Assembly: GCA_032433595.1 (NCBI GenBank)
Contig: JASWJB010000018.1
Location: 1-64,000 of the forward strand
From: Conoideocrella luteorostrata
Taxonomy: Eukaryota > Ascomycota > Sordariomycetes > Hypocreales > Clavicipitaceae
DNA length: 64,000 nt
Direction of reading: 5' to 3'
The notes under the pieces are model-generated. The model searched no databases. It was not told the origin of the DNA and saw nothing but the letters and a program-made list of their open reading frames with translations. Each line of letters starts with the position of its first letter. Positions within the stretch are counted from its first letter, which is position 1. Below, in pieces: positions 9,780 to 19,426 of this stretch. The position numbers were made by a program, and so were the translations under genes.

Positions 9780-12700
9780 TTAAACGCCGAGGTGAACATA
9801 AGGAACCCAATGTGCTATATGGGCTCGAGCGTCTTTGTCTTCACATAGGACCACGTCCCTCATGTTTGAGAGCTCAGTCATCCAGCGATCTCGAAGCGTT
9901 CTGGCCGCATCATGAAGTCCCAGGCATACAGATTCATCTGTCATACCTTTTTGTTTCATGACCCCATATGTAATACTGGCCATTTCGACACACGACGAAT
10001 CATCAACCTCCCATAGAGTGCCAAGAACGTGCCGGAACCCTGCTAGTTGAAAGGCGTTGATCAAATGAAGGCTCTCATCCATATAACTCTGGTCTTGAAT
10101 TTGGCCAGTTCCGCAAGCCGAAAGGTAGGCGAGAAATGGCGAGTTTTGGCGAAGGTTTATGTCCAGGAGAGTTGCTACCGTTAACGGATGAGTTTTCCAA
10201 TCATCCAAGGCTAAGTAGCTTTGAGAGGGGTTAAATTCGTTGGTTTTCCCATGTCCGGCAAAATGGAATATCCTACAACTCGGTAAATGTTGGGTGACTT
10301 CCTCTTTGCGTCGCTCCGGCTCAACAATGTTGATTTGCATGGACTCGCAAAGTCTGCGTACCTTTGCCACCTCTGACGTTGCGAAAGGAAGGCGACTAGG
10401 AATTGCTGGCGTATCTTCCATAGCGATGAGAAGTGCCTTGGTTGAATTAGACAAAACCTGCGGATGGTGCTGCCGGCGGCCGTGTATAATCGCCTTAATG
10501 GACGAACTATAAGATGACATGACTCTGTCTATAACTGTTTTGGAAGAATAATGATTACCATGATAACCTGCAGCATGGAGTGGAAATTTTGTTAGAGGCC
10601 CAGTAGGTATCCACCATATGTGAGGCCACTTATCATTGGATTGAAGTTGCTCGAATCCTAATTCTTTCAGAATAGGATCTGCGATGGCATCCCATAGCCA
10701 TTCTAGAGTCTTTGTGCCACCTAAGTCGCCGCCCTCACTTCCTTGTTTTCTGATGTCCTCGCTACTAAGGTTAGGTAAAGATAATAGCCTTATTTCTCGC
10801 TCCTTGACTATAATAGCGTCACAGCGATACTGGCTGACATTGATGACAACAATAGGGCCCAGTTTTGCCGCTGCTTGCATGTCCTCTTCACTGGGAGCGA
10901 GCAAAAAGTCCCGGAACCCGACTTGTTGGCGGATATTAAGAATCAGGGCGTCCAGTTCCCTCCCAGCCTCATAGCGTCGGTTTGCTTGAGCCGGCCACGA
11001 AGACTTGTATACCCCGTCCTCGATGAACATATTGTGGGAAACTGGTTGGTCTAACTCTTCTCGGAGATGGATGAACTGCTGTGCCAAACTAGGATGCATA
11101 ATCTGAAGATCCTTCACATCCATCCGTATATCTTCGAGAGATGTTGCCAGTATACCACGGCCTTGTTCTAGTAAATTCAACGCGTCCAGCGGCTTCTTTG
11201 CAACATTCAAAGCTGCCGCTGCCGCATTAGAGGCCAGCCCCACCACTTGGGCAAGAATATGCTGTTTATCGGAATTGTCGAGTGATCGCGCCGCCAATTT
11301 AGAGGCAAGATAGACAGTCGTCGATGCCGCATTGTAAGCTTGCTGCCAGTCTGCAATCATTGCATAGCGATGGAGGAGATCCATCCCGGCCCTTACTCGG
11401 TCGAGAGTAGGCGAGCTGGACTGACTCAAAGCAGTTTGATCGCACGAGATAGCCTTTTTAAGGTGATCTATCACTCCTGTTCTCTCGTATTTGAGATACA
11501 GATGAGCCCCAAGATTGTTTAAACTAGTTGCTCGACCTGGTTTGTTTGCTGGTGTTGTATCGACAGATTCCTGTGCAGCTTGGATAGCGGCTTCAAGATC
11601 CTCTGGAGCTTGGGTACTCTTGTATCTATCGCTAAAGTGAGCCCCGAGATTGTTTAAACGTCCTGCCCGATCTGGATGGTCTTCTGATGTCGCATTGATA
11701 GATTTTTGGGTGAATTGGATGGCTGCCTCAAGATCCTGGATTGCCCTTGTTCTGGTGTATCTAACGTGCATTTGACCCCCGAGATTAATAAAAACCTTTG
11801 CCGGGTCTGGATGGTTTTCTGGCATTTTATTGGCACTTTCTTGTAAGACTCGTATAGATGCTTCGAGATCATCTATTGCTTTTGTTCTCCTATACTTGAG
11901 GCCAAGTTGAAGCCCGAGATTGTTTAAACGTTCGAACCGCTGTGGACTGTCTTCTTGTGTAATGTCCACAGATGCTTGTGTGGCGTGGATTGCTGCTTCA
12001 AGATCTCCAACTGCTCCAATCGTGTTATATCTCTCGCAAAGATAACCCCCGAGATTACTTAAAACCATTGCCCTGTCTGCATGGCCTTCAGGTGTTTTTT
12101 CAACAGATTCTTGTGCAACCTGTACGGCTGCTTCAAGGTCTTCTATTGCTCCCGTTCTCATATATCTATCTCCGAGCCGGACTCCAAGGTGGGTTAGAAA
12201 ACTTGCCCTATCTGGGTGGTTGTTTGTTGTTATATCAACAGATTCTTGTACAGCCTGGAGCGCTGCTTCAAGATCCTTCATCTCTCCTGTTCTCGAATAC
12301 CGATCGTTATATCGCTGACCGAGAGTATTTAGACTTCTGGCTCGGTCTGGACTGTCTTCGGGTGTACTGTCAACGGATACTTGTGTGGCCTGGAGTGCTG
12401 CTTCAAGATCCTCCATTGTTCCCGTTCTCGTATACCTATCACTATGTCGCTGCCCGAGAAGAAAAAAACGTCCGGCTCGGTATGGACTGTCTTCCGGTGT
12501 AATATCCACAGACTCTTGTGCGGCATGGAATGCCGCTTCAAGATCCCCTAATGTTCCTGTTTTCTTATACCTGTCGCTAAATCCCTGCCCGAGCATACTC
12601 AAACGTTCGGCTCGGTCCGGACTATCTTCCGGTGTGATGTCCACTAATTCTTGTGCAGCCTGGATGGCCTCCTTGATGTCGTCTACTGCTTCTGTTCTTT

Positions 12701-13613
12701 TATATTTGACGTGAAGTTGTACTGCTAGGTCGTTCAGATATATTGCATAATTCGGATGATCTCGTGGTGTTGCATCAACACATTGTCGGAAAAGCCAGAT
12801 GGCGCTTGTAAGATCATCTATATCCCCTGTGCTTTTGTATCTGCTCTTGAGTTGAGATCCAATACCCCTAAAAGCTTCTGTTCGCTCTGGAAAGTACTGC
12901 GCCGTTGCATTAATAGATACATGCATCGCCCGAATAGCCGCAAGATCAGTTGTTGCTCCTGTCCTCTCAAATCCATCGATATGATTTAAATATCGCGCGC
13001 GATCCGGGTGATCTCGTGGCAACATATCGAGAACCTCTTTCATTGCTCGGATGGAGGCTCTAAGGTCGTGTACTTCATTTGTTCTCTTGTATTTAATAGC
13101 AAACAGGATCCCGAGACTGTTTAAATACCTAGCCCGATCTGAGTGAACAGGAGGTAATGCATCGATAGCCTTTTGGACGGATCGTATGGCCTCCTCAAGG
13201 TCACATATCTCTCTTGTTCTATTATATTTTTCTGTGAAGGCAGTTCCAAGAAAGTTTAATACTCGCGCTAGGTCTGGACGGTCCCGTGGTATTGTCTCAA
13301 CCGATCCTTGCGCTGCTCGAATCGCGGCTAAAAGGTCGTTTATCTCTTTTGTTCCTTTGTACTTGATAACAAGCAGGGTTCCAACACTGGCCAAATACCC
13401 TGCCCGATCTGAGTGGGTTAAAGGTATTAAATCGACAGCTTCTTGGACCATCTGTACAGCCTCCTCAATATCACCCGTATCCCCCGCTCTCCTGTATCTT
13501 TCTCCAAGTGCATTTCCAAGATCATTTAAAAGCATTGCCCGGTCTGGGTAGTTTTGCGGCGCTGTAGTGACAGATTCTCTCAAAGCGCGAATAACATTGT
13601 CGAGGTTTGCCAT
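9780..13613 (-). CDS. TPR-CHAT protein (tetratricopeptide array plus caspase-like CHAT domain)
   Basis: A single 1277-residue ORF. Residues 1 to about 720 are an array of roughly seventeen 42-residue TPR-type units, each with a core like DLEAAIQAAQESVDITPEDSPDRA followed by a LNNLG-type helix and a basic RYKRTG turn. Helical spacer sequence follows to about 900. The C-terminal part, about 950-1277, is a CHAT domain, the caspase-fold module named for its association with TPRs: the catalytic-type histidine is in HFAGHG (about 1121) and the cysteine in LSACGTG (about 1165). Both dyad residues are present, so protease activity is plausible. The repeats are unusually alike at DNA level. Related fungal TPR-CHAT proteins are proposed to act in regulated cell death or immunity. 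Its neighbour at 14655-16523 is another caspase-fold protein on the same strand. No intron is evident. Confidence 0.85.
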   Translation of the reverse strand: MANLDNVIRALRESVTTAPQNYPDRAMLLNDLGNALGERYRRAGDTGDIEEAVQMVQEAVDLIPLTHSDRAGYLASVGTLLVIKYKGTKEINDLLAAIRAAQGSVETIPRDRPDLARVLNFLGTAFTEKYNRTREICDLEEAIRSVQKAIDALPPVHSDRARYLNSLGILFAIKYKRTNEVHDLRASIRAMKEVLDMLPRDHPDRARYLNHIDGFERTGATTDLAAIRAMHVSINATAQYFPERTEAFRGIGSQLKSRYKSTGDIDDLTSAIWLFRQCVDATPRDHPNYAIYLNDLAVQLHVKYKRTEAVDDIKEAIQAAQELVDITPEDSPDRAERLSMLGQGFSDRYKKTGTLGDLEAAFHAAQESVDITPEDSPYRAGRFFLLGQRHSDRYTRTGTMEDLEAALQATQVSVDSTPEDSPDRARSLNTLGQRYNDRYSRTGEMKDLEAALQAVQESVDITTNNHPDRASFLTHLGVRLGDRYMRTGAIEDLEAAVQVAQESVEKTPEGHADRAMVLSNLGGYLCERYNTIGAVGDLEAAIHATQASVDITQEDSPQRFERLNNLGLQLGLKYRRTKAIDDLEASIRVLQESANKMPENHPDPAKVFINLGGQMHVRYTRTRAIQDLEAAIQFTQKSINATSEDHPDRAGRLNNLGAHFSDRYKSTQAPEDLEAAIQAAQESVDTTPANKPGRATSLNNLGAHLYLKYERTGVIDHLKKAISCDQTALSQSSSPTLDRVRAGMDLLHRYAMIADWQQAYNAASTTVYLASKLAARSLDNSDKQHILAQVVGLASNAAAAALNVAKKPLDALNLLEQGRGILATSLEDIRMDVKDLQIMHPSLAQQFIHLREELDQPVSHNMFIEDGVYKSSWPAQANRRYEAGRELDALILNIRQQVGFRDFLLAPSEEDMQAAAKLGPIVVINVSQYRCDAIIVKEREIRLLSLPNLSSEDIRKQGSEGGDLGGTKTLEWLWDAIADPILKELGFEQLQSNDKWPHIWWIPTGPLTKFPLHAAGYHGNHYSSKTVIDRVMSSYSSSIKAIIHGRRQHHPQVLSNSTKALLIAMEDTPAIPSRLPFATSEVAKVRRLCESMQINIVEPERRKEEVTQHLPSCRIFHFAGHGKTNEFNPSQSYLALDDWKTHPLTVATLLDINLRQNSPFLAYLSACGTGQIQDQSYMDESLHLINAFQLAGFRHVLGTLWEVDDSSCVEMASITYGVMKQKGMTDESVCLGLHDAARTLRDRWMTELSNMRDVVLCEDKDARAHIAHWVPYVHLGV

Positions 13614-14654
13614 GGCTGTTATATCGATGCGATATCTTCGGGGATATGCTGTCTAGTCTTTGGTGTGAAGCTCCTTGGCACAAACGTCAGTATAATGGCG
13701 GAAATATCTTCCAAATAACTGACTTTGCGATGGCGGATTGTAAGTATCCTTCAGGGCGATGCTAGCTGAACCTGGTCGAGGAATTTTGAACGCGGTTTGC
13801 CACTATCCGAAATAGTAGTGAATTGGTAATGGAGGATTGGCGTTTTCGCCGCAATACACTTCCGGCGGCGAGAATAAGGGCAAGAGAATTTCGCGGATGC
13901 TGTTTATTGACTAAAACGAAACTGACGAACAGACACTTCGAAGAACAAAAAACCACGGTTCATGTGAACTTGCGCCAGCCACCAAAGTTGGAGCCGCATG
14001 TCGTAACACCTGGACTCTTGCCTGGTCATCATTCATCAGGCAGGCAGGACGCCCCGCAACTCCCCCCAGGGAGGCCCTAAAGACCTACGACCCCAGCCGA
14101 TGCAACCAGCCTCATCCGACGACGAGGCAGCCATTTGCCGTTAACCACTGTCGCTGGAAAGTCGATGAGGTAGTATTGCATTCTCGTCCTCCTTGCGTCA
14201 GTGCTTTCAAGGGTTATTCTTCAGCGAGTGGCACAGGCAGGCACAGTAGCGTTGGTGCATGAAAAACTGCTCCGTAGATGGAGCCTTTGTCTACTAGTAT
14301 CGGTCCGCTTTGGCATGCGGTCGGGCGAGTCAATCCTGGTGCGGCCATCAGCCTCTAGTCATTCCTGCTGACCCCAGTTCATGGAGTTCACCTTGGCTGA
14401 AGAGGATGCGCACCTAGTGTGTGTGTACGTGTCTCTTTTCACGACAATTTGTGAGTTCATTCCAACACTACGACGCGGATAACTTAATGATATTTGCAAT
14501 ATCTTCACAACCTGTGTTAGTAGCTATGGATAGGGTATTGCTTTTATACCTAGTTAACATTCACTCGGATTAATTTCGTCAGGTCAATCTCTTTAGAGCT
14601 ACATATCCCCAAGGCCCTCTAAATCCTGGCCCACATCTCATTTATAACTTCTAT
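13614..14654. other. Intergenic region between two caspase-fold genes
   Basis: About 1.0 kb that should contain the promoter of the TPR-CHAT gene and the 3' end of the caspase-like gene. Short ORFs on both strands have no domain features. No repeat or RNA gene was recognised. Confidence 0.5.
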
Positions 14655-16523
14655 TTACAATGTCGTGCGGAAAAAGAAATCTGCTACGACCCAATCTTCC
14701 AGGTCACCACCTATAGAATAGCTACTTCTACTCCTGAGCTTTGTCTCTGCTATCTTTTCAAGAGCAGGCCTCTCCAGCAAGTCCAGACACGTCGGTTGGG
14801 AGGTAATAAAGATTTTAATGACGTCTTCACAAGACCCATGCTCCATCATCGATGGGGGAACCATGAATTTCGTCTTCCATGAACGCGTCCCTGTAAATCC
14901 CACATCGCCATTCTGCGGCTCTTGTTGCGGAGGAATGACCGCGTAGGTTTCGTGGAGAATCCCTTGAACCTGCCAACACGGGCCAAGATTGTACATGAAA
15001 ACATACAGTTTCAGGTTTCCGTTGTTTCTGATGAGAATCTCCACAGTGTCATTCTGTCGCACTTGCAAATGCTGCCCGGGGCTGAAGGCCATGCCGTCTT
15101 TGACTACCTGAATGCTAAACAGCGACTGAAATGTAGTCGCAGGCGTCGGATTATGCAAGTCCTTGACCATGTTGAACCAGACTAGGTGTTCCAACACATC
15201 GCATATGTGGCTAACGTCCGTTTGGTCCCGACGCAATGTTGGCAGATTGTTCAGCTTCCGGCCTTCGCCATCCAGGATCTCATACTCGTCCGTGTGGCTC
15301 AATCCAAGCCACAGAGTTGGAACCTGGCGGTTATCCAAGTCCGTGCTGAGCGACCGCTGCTGCAGGGCCTCCAACAGTTGATCATGCTGCGGGAGGTTGG
15401 CCGCTAGCTGGATGGGAAATTCCCCTAGACACGAGCAAGTGAGCGGCGCTGCAAACCAACCAGTCTCAACTGCGCCCCCGCCATCTGGAAGCTCCAGGTG
15501 GGACGTGAGAGCCCCCGCACTGGCAACCTGCCCTAAAATCCGTTCCTCTCCGTGAGACACAATCAGGCGGTCGCCGGTGCGGAGACCGTGGGCTTGGCCA
15601 GCAAGCAGCCCGAGGCCCCCCTCGCTCTCGATGATGTAGATCGATCTCACACCACGGAACGGGTCGACGGGACCGAAGAAGCCCTGATCCGCGTTTCCGT
15701 ACAAAACGGGATGCTGCACCATGCGTTTCTGCCAGAAGTCAGCCCGTAAGTGACGGTATATCTCCCTGAGCCTCCTTCTAACACCGTGGGAGGATAAAAC
15801 TTGGCATAAGAAAAAGGACAAAGCTCCATAGGTCAACCCAGAGCCGGATGTGTCGGAAGCCACTTTGGCGAACTCATTAGGTCCGCACGCGGCGAGTATC
15901 GTATACCGGCCCGGCTCCAGCAGCCAGTTGTCGTGCATGGATGCATTGCGGTCTGCAGCCGCTCCCGCTCCAGGATGATGGGGCAGATATCGAACAGATG
16001 AGTTGCTGTCGCTGTTACGGTACACGGTCGCGGAGAAGCAACAGTCAAGGACAATGGTAACAACCAACCCCTTGTCTACCATGCCTTGGATGTGGCCAGC
16101 AAATGTTGGGCCAGGAAGAAATGATTCTGTGCTGCCATCTTCTCCTAGAAGCACCAGCGCCAAATCCCCGGTTGCCTTTTGCGAGAAGTTGGAGCATAGC
16201 ACTTTTAGCCTTGTCCCGTGGCCCGAGAAGTGGATGTAAACGAAGTCGCCGGGCTGGGCTTTCGATGTGATCATGTCAAGAGTCGAAGTTACATTGTTAC
16301 ATGTTGGCCAGAGCTCTGAATTCTGCGGCAGACTGGCTGTGGTTTGGTCCGCGCTGCTGCTTGCAGTTAGAGCGTGAATGTCGACTGAGTCCAAGCCATC
16401 TCTGAGGCATTTCTCTATCATTTGAACATCTTGCACGCAACTCTTTAGAGGCGAGGTTGGGTAAGCGCTGATGCCAATAAGGACCGCATAATGCTTCGCT
16501 AATACGTGGTGGTGGTCGGACAT
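14655..16523 (-). CDS. Caspase-like protein (peptidase C14 fold) with C-terminal beta-rich domain
   Basis: Predicted cysteine peptidase of the caspase/metacaspase superfamily, 622 residues from the ATG at 16523 (MSDHHHVLAKHYAVLIGISAY). The frame is open 44 codons further upstream, but that stretch looks like leader sequence. The p20-like region shows YAVLIGISAY (strand 1), PLKSCVQDVQMIEKCL (the metacaspase-like helix), IHFSGHGT with catalytic-type His102, and IVLDCCFSA with Cys161/Cys162. An autoprocessing region and p10-like strand are present up to about 290 (YTILAACGPNE...). The C-terminal part from about 480 to 600 (QVRQNDTVEILIRNNGNLKLYVFMYNLG) resembles the beta-sandwich, DUF4384-like appendage found on some caspase proteins; that assignment is by shape only. 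It has no N-terminal proline-rich prodomain, unlike classical type I metacaspases. Same strand as the TPR-CHAT gene. Confidence 0.8.
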   Translation of the reverse strand: MSDHHHVLAKHYAVLIGISAYPTSPLKSCVQDVQMIEKCLRDGLDSVDIHALTASSSADQTTASLPQNSELWPTCNNVTSTLDMITSKAQPGDFVYIHFSGHGTRLKVLCSNFSQKATGDLALVLLGEDGSTESFLPGPTFAGHIQGMVDKGLVVTIVLDCCFSATVYRNSDSNSSVRYLPHHPGAGAAADRNASMHDNWLLEPGRYTILAACGPNEFAKVASDTSGSGLTYGALSFFLCQVLSSHGVRRRLREIYRHLRADFWQKRMVQHPVLYGNADQGFFGPVDPFRGVRSIYIIESEGGLGLLAGQAHGLRTGDRLIVSHGEERILGQVASAGALTSHLELPDGGGAVETGWFAAPLTCSCLGEFPIQLAANLPQHDQLLEALQQRSLSTDLDNRQVPTLWLGLSHTDEYEILDGEGRKLNNLPTLRRDQTDVSHICDVLEHLVWFNMVKDLHNPTPATTFQSLFSIQVVKDGMAFSPGQHLQVRQNDTVEILIRNNGNLKLYVFMYNLGPCWQVQGILHETYAVIPPQQEPQNGDVGFTGTRSWKTKFMVPPSMMEHGSCEDVIKIFITSQPTCLDLLERPALEKIAETKLRSRSSYSIGGDLEDWVVADFFFRTTL

Positions 16524-16787
16524 GATGGTAGGTAGGGAGAGCCAGTGCAGGCCATGCCGGGTGCAAGACGTTGTGCTTCGATGGCCTGGCCGACTGCGAG
16601 CCGGTAACCTTTGTAGTACCTTTTTCTTTGTATGGAGAAAAATTAGGAGAAACAAGGGTTATTCAACCGCTTAAGGGCATGAGGCGCAAGTCCAATACGC
16701 AAAGGATGCCGCGGTATGGCGAGCGGGCACGGCTGGGCATCGGACAAACAGGGATATCTGCGAATGCAGAGGCATGTGGAACGCCAA

Positions 16788-17089
16788 CTAGTTATTTGAG
16801 GCTCTCATTCTACTGACGTGGAAAGCTTTTATTGGGCAAGCCAAGTGCGCCCCAATTCTATGCCGCCTTAAAGCTCGCAGCACGTAGACTTTATCCCCAA
16901 CGCTAAATCTTGGATTCTGGTGTGCTGTGAGATGATCAATGTGTGACTGAGGACGACTCACCACCGGAAATCTTGCGATGTACGGGCGATCCTCCTCATC
17001 AGAGATAACGAAGTTGTGCTTTGTATTTCTGCTTTGCGTTTTAGTAGCAGCCCGGCGAAGAGAGCTAGTACATACTTTTCAGAAGCCAT
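16788..17089 (-). CDS. Small three-exon gene candidate, unknown function
   Basis: Three minus-strand exons, 17089..17076, 17028..16962 and 16916..16788, give a 69-residue protein that starts MASEKNTKHNFVISDEE. The introns have gtatgt...gcag and gtgagt...ccag with in-phase joins, and the total length is divisible by three. The segment NPRFSVGDKVYVLRALRRHRIGAHL resembles the short KOW/Tudor-like 'FxVGDxVYV...GPY' barrel starts seen in many small fungal proteins. It stops early, so it may be a truncated member. The evidence is splice geometry plus that one pattern; expression data would be needed. Confidence 0.35.
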
Positions 17090-17255
17090 AGTTGTTGTAG
17101 GACAATAGCCGAGAATGGGAGATGAGGAAGGGGAATTCGATTTCCACCACGTAGACCTTTTGGAGCGCTCGCCATAGTTATAATATATTTCTATGTTGGT
17201 GTGACAGACAAGCCGCCGTAACAATCTCCCTTGCGGCTCGGTTTTTGGGGCTGCA

Positions 17256-17946
17256 ATGATACACTTTGGGCAGGATTATTTTTCATCCCCTTCTGTGGCT
17301 TGCGTGTGTCAGCCGCCGATGTTGGGTTCTCATTGGCGTAAATATCGCGAGATTACTCAAGAAGACACAAATTTACCTCTAGGACCATTTGAGCCTCTAG
17401 TTATTAGGGCAAAAGGCAGGCCAAAGGGGGCCCTTGGGTTAGAGAAGGGGAAAAGTATTAATTCAAGCCAGCGCAATGCCTCTGAATTTGAACATATTGA
17501 GGCCGAAGAAGCCGCTGAGGCTCAGGCAGACCGTAGAGCGCGTCATTAACCTCTGTCTTCTACAGCGCCTGCAGCAATTAATGCCTCGTGTATAAGTTCA
17601 ACAGCTATTAGCCTATAGTCAGTAACTAATTATGATTCTTATGAACCTAGAACAAAAGGCCAGCGAGCTTACATAAGGATATTATCGTTGGCTGAAGATA
17701 TCAGTGACAACAATAACGATGTTACTGAGCAAGCGGCGACGCTGTTAACGCCACAAATTTCGGCGCCGCCGCTGCAAAATGATTCACAGGAAGCCTCAAA
17801 ATCGCAGGATTAGCTAAGTCAAGATGTATTATTTATTTGGGACATTCCTGCCGAATATAAGGGCAGTATTAACAACTTTGTCCCTCAACAGGAGCGGGAG
17901 GAGGCAGGCATGATTAACCTAATGGAGCTCTCACAGCTAATTTAAA
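17256..17946 (+). pseudogene. Decayed transposon-type ORF with RIP-like stops
   Basis: One frame stays meaningful for about 690 bases but is broken by in-frame TAA/TAG at 17547, about 17611, about 17812 and about 17942. The first part contains KGRPKGALGLEKGKSINSSQR followed by SEFEHIEAEEA, a pattern common at the ends of fungal DNA-transposon proteins. The later part is Gln/Asp/Glu-rich. Stop codons of this type arise from CAA or CAG by C-to-T change, the signature of repeat-induced point mutation. Family assignment (possibly Mutator-like) is uncertain. Confidence 0.5.
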
Positions 17947-18080
17947 TCTCTAAATAGCTTTAATTTATAGGCTTCGTAATTCACTTTGTTGACGAGAAGA
18001 GCGGCGAGACACATCATACGTGCTTTCTATGTAAATTACTATGGGGACCCGGTATCGGGCGTCTAAGCCACCCTCGCCAT

Positions 18081-18122
18081 AGAAGGGGACGAAAATTACT
18101 CTAGAAGGGGATGAAAAATAAT
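18081..18122. repeat. Two imperfect 22-bp tandem copies
   Basis: The unit agaaggggacgaaaattac begins at 18081 and a close copy, agaaggggatgaaaaataat, begins at 18103. They lie just after the decayed ORF and may mark the edge of the element. Confidence 0.6.
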
Positions 18123-18343
18123 CCTGCCCTACACTTTATGGCGCAGACCGCGAATCTCACGGTGGCTGTGATCAACATCGACTGCGCCATGGATGTAGGT
18201 AGTATTCGGTGTGCACCCGGCATCTACGCCACGGCCGTGCATATAAGAGCAAGAGCGTACGCACTGCTCAGAACAGCGTATCACCAAGACTGCCTGATGA
18301 ATGAATCTCTTCAAGCTAAACTGGGAAAAGCTCTGTCAGAAAA

Positions 18344-19426
18344 ATGGCTACCATCCGGTCTCTTCTTCCCACCTGGGAGCGCCCAGGACCTACCGTCACA
18401 GGTCAGAGCCCGACGCGACTCCAACAGGGACAAGCCAACCCAACCAGGCGTCTGGTGGAGGACTACAGGCCTGGGTACCCCCGTTTCGTGGCCCTGGTCT
18501 CTGCACACGCCCCGTTCTTCATGTGCCGCAGATTCGACAAGCTCCGAGCTCGCCTTCTGTTGCAAAAGCAGGACAAGCTGTCTATGCTTGAAGAGAAGCT
18601 CGAGCAAGTCGATCGCGAGGAGCCATCTCCTCTTTACCTCGGGAAGAGCCGATGCGATCAGAATGTGGAGCGCGCATCCATATTGCGGGAGATTGATGAT
18701 TGTCTTGCTGATTTCGGCAAGTCAGAGCCGCTCGTGATGGTCATGAACTACTCATTTTAACAGGGAAAGCCAGACCGGTTTATCGAGCGGACGAGCCGAG
18801 TGCTGCATCTCGGCTGTCCCCAGCCGAGAGATGTCGAGAGCCTAGGGAATTGGGTCGAAGGCACCGGCTGCCTGGCTCGGGAAGAGACAGCGTACCTGAG
18901 GCACGCCGACTTGGTGTCTCTCCCTCCAGCAGGCGACAGCGCCACGGTGCAGCTGGAAGACTGGGTAGAGAGCAGGGTCATCCGGTTCTGGCCCAATTTT
19001 CTGAGGGTAAGAAAAGATTCCGCTGGTGGCGTCACTGCAGTTTTAACAGCCGTCCAGAACAGCCCTCGCAGCGTCTCGAACGATCCGAATGTATACATGC
19101 ACACCGACGCGCAGATTCCACGCATTGCCAGAGGAGTACTCTTGCTCTCAATAGCTCTCCTACTGCTTGTCCCTGTTGTTGTTTGCAACATTGTCAGCAC
19201 AACCTCCGGGCGAGTCGTAGTGGTTATGGCGTCCACCGTCATTTTCCTTGTAATACTTTCGGGCATAACGAAATCGAATACCCTAAAGCTAATTCTGACG
19301 GGAGCAACGTAAGCCCGGCCCTCCTGATCCAACAGAAATATAAATAAAACAGCTCGTCTCGCTCACACCTCTGATAGATATGCTACCGTTCTAATGGGCT
19401 TTGTTTCTGGGAGCGGTGCACTATAG
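18344..19426 (+). CDS. DUF6594 membrane protein, four exons
   Basis: A 301-residue protein assembled from exons 18344..18716, 18774..19006, 19058..19308 and 19378..19426; every join keeps frame. Intron 1 is a GC-AG intron (gcaagt...gccag): only this choice joins ILREIDDCLADF to DRFIERTSRVLHLGCPQPRDV, which is the family pattern. DUF6594 blocks seen are GYPRFVALVSAHAPFFMCRRFDKL (about 43-66), a helical pair with LEEKLEQVDREE, and a C-terminal set of two to three membrane helices (GVLLLSIALLLLVPVVVC, VVVVMASTVIFLVILSGI, then ATVLMGFVS). Members are fungal membrane-associated helical proteins of unknown function, found in large polymorphic families. It sits next to two caspase-fold genes, but it is on the opposite strand. 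Confidence 0.82.

Larger units (their letters stand above)
16524..18343. other. Accessory interval with a small gene and a decayed element
   Basis: About 1.8 kb between the caspase-like and DUF6594 genes. It holds a small minus-strand three-exon gene candidate, a plus-strand decayed ORF of transposon type, and a 22-bp tandem repeat, each listed separately. The rest is non-coding. Confidence 0.5.
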
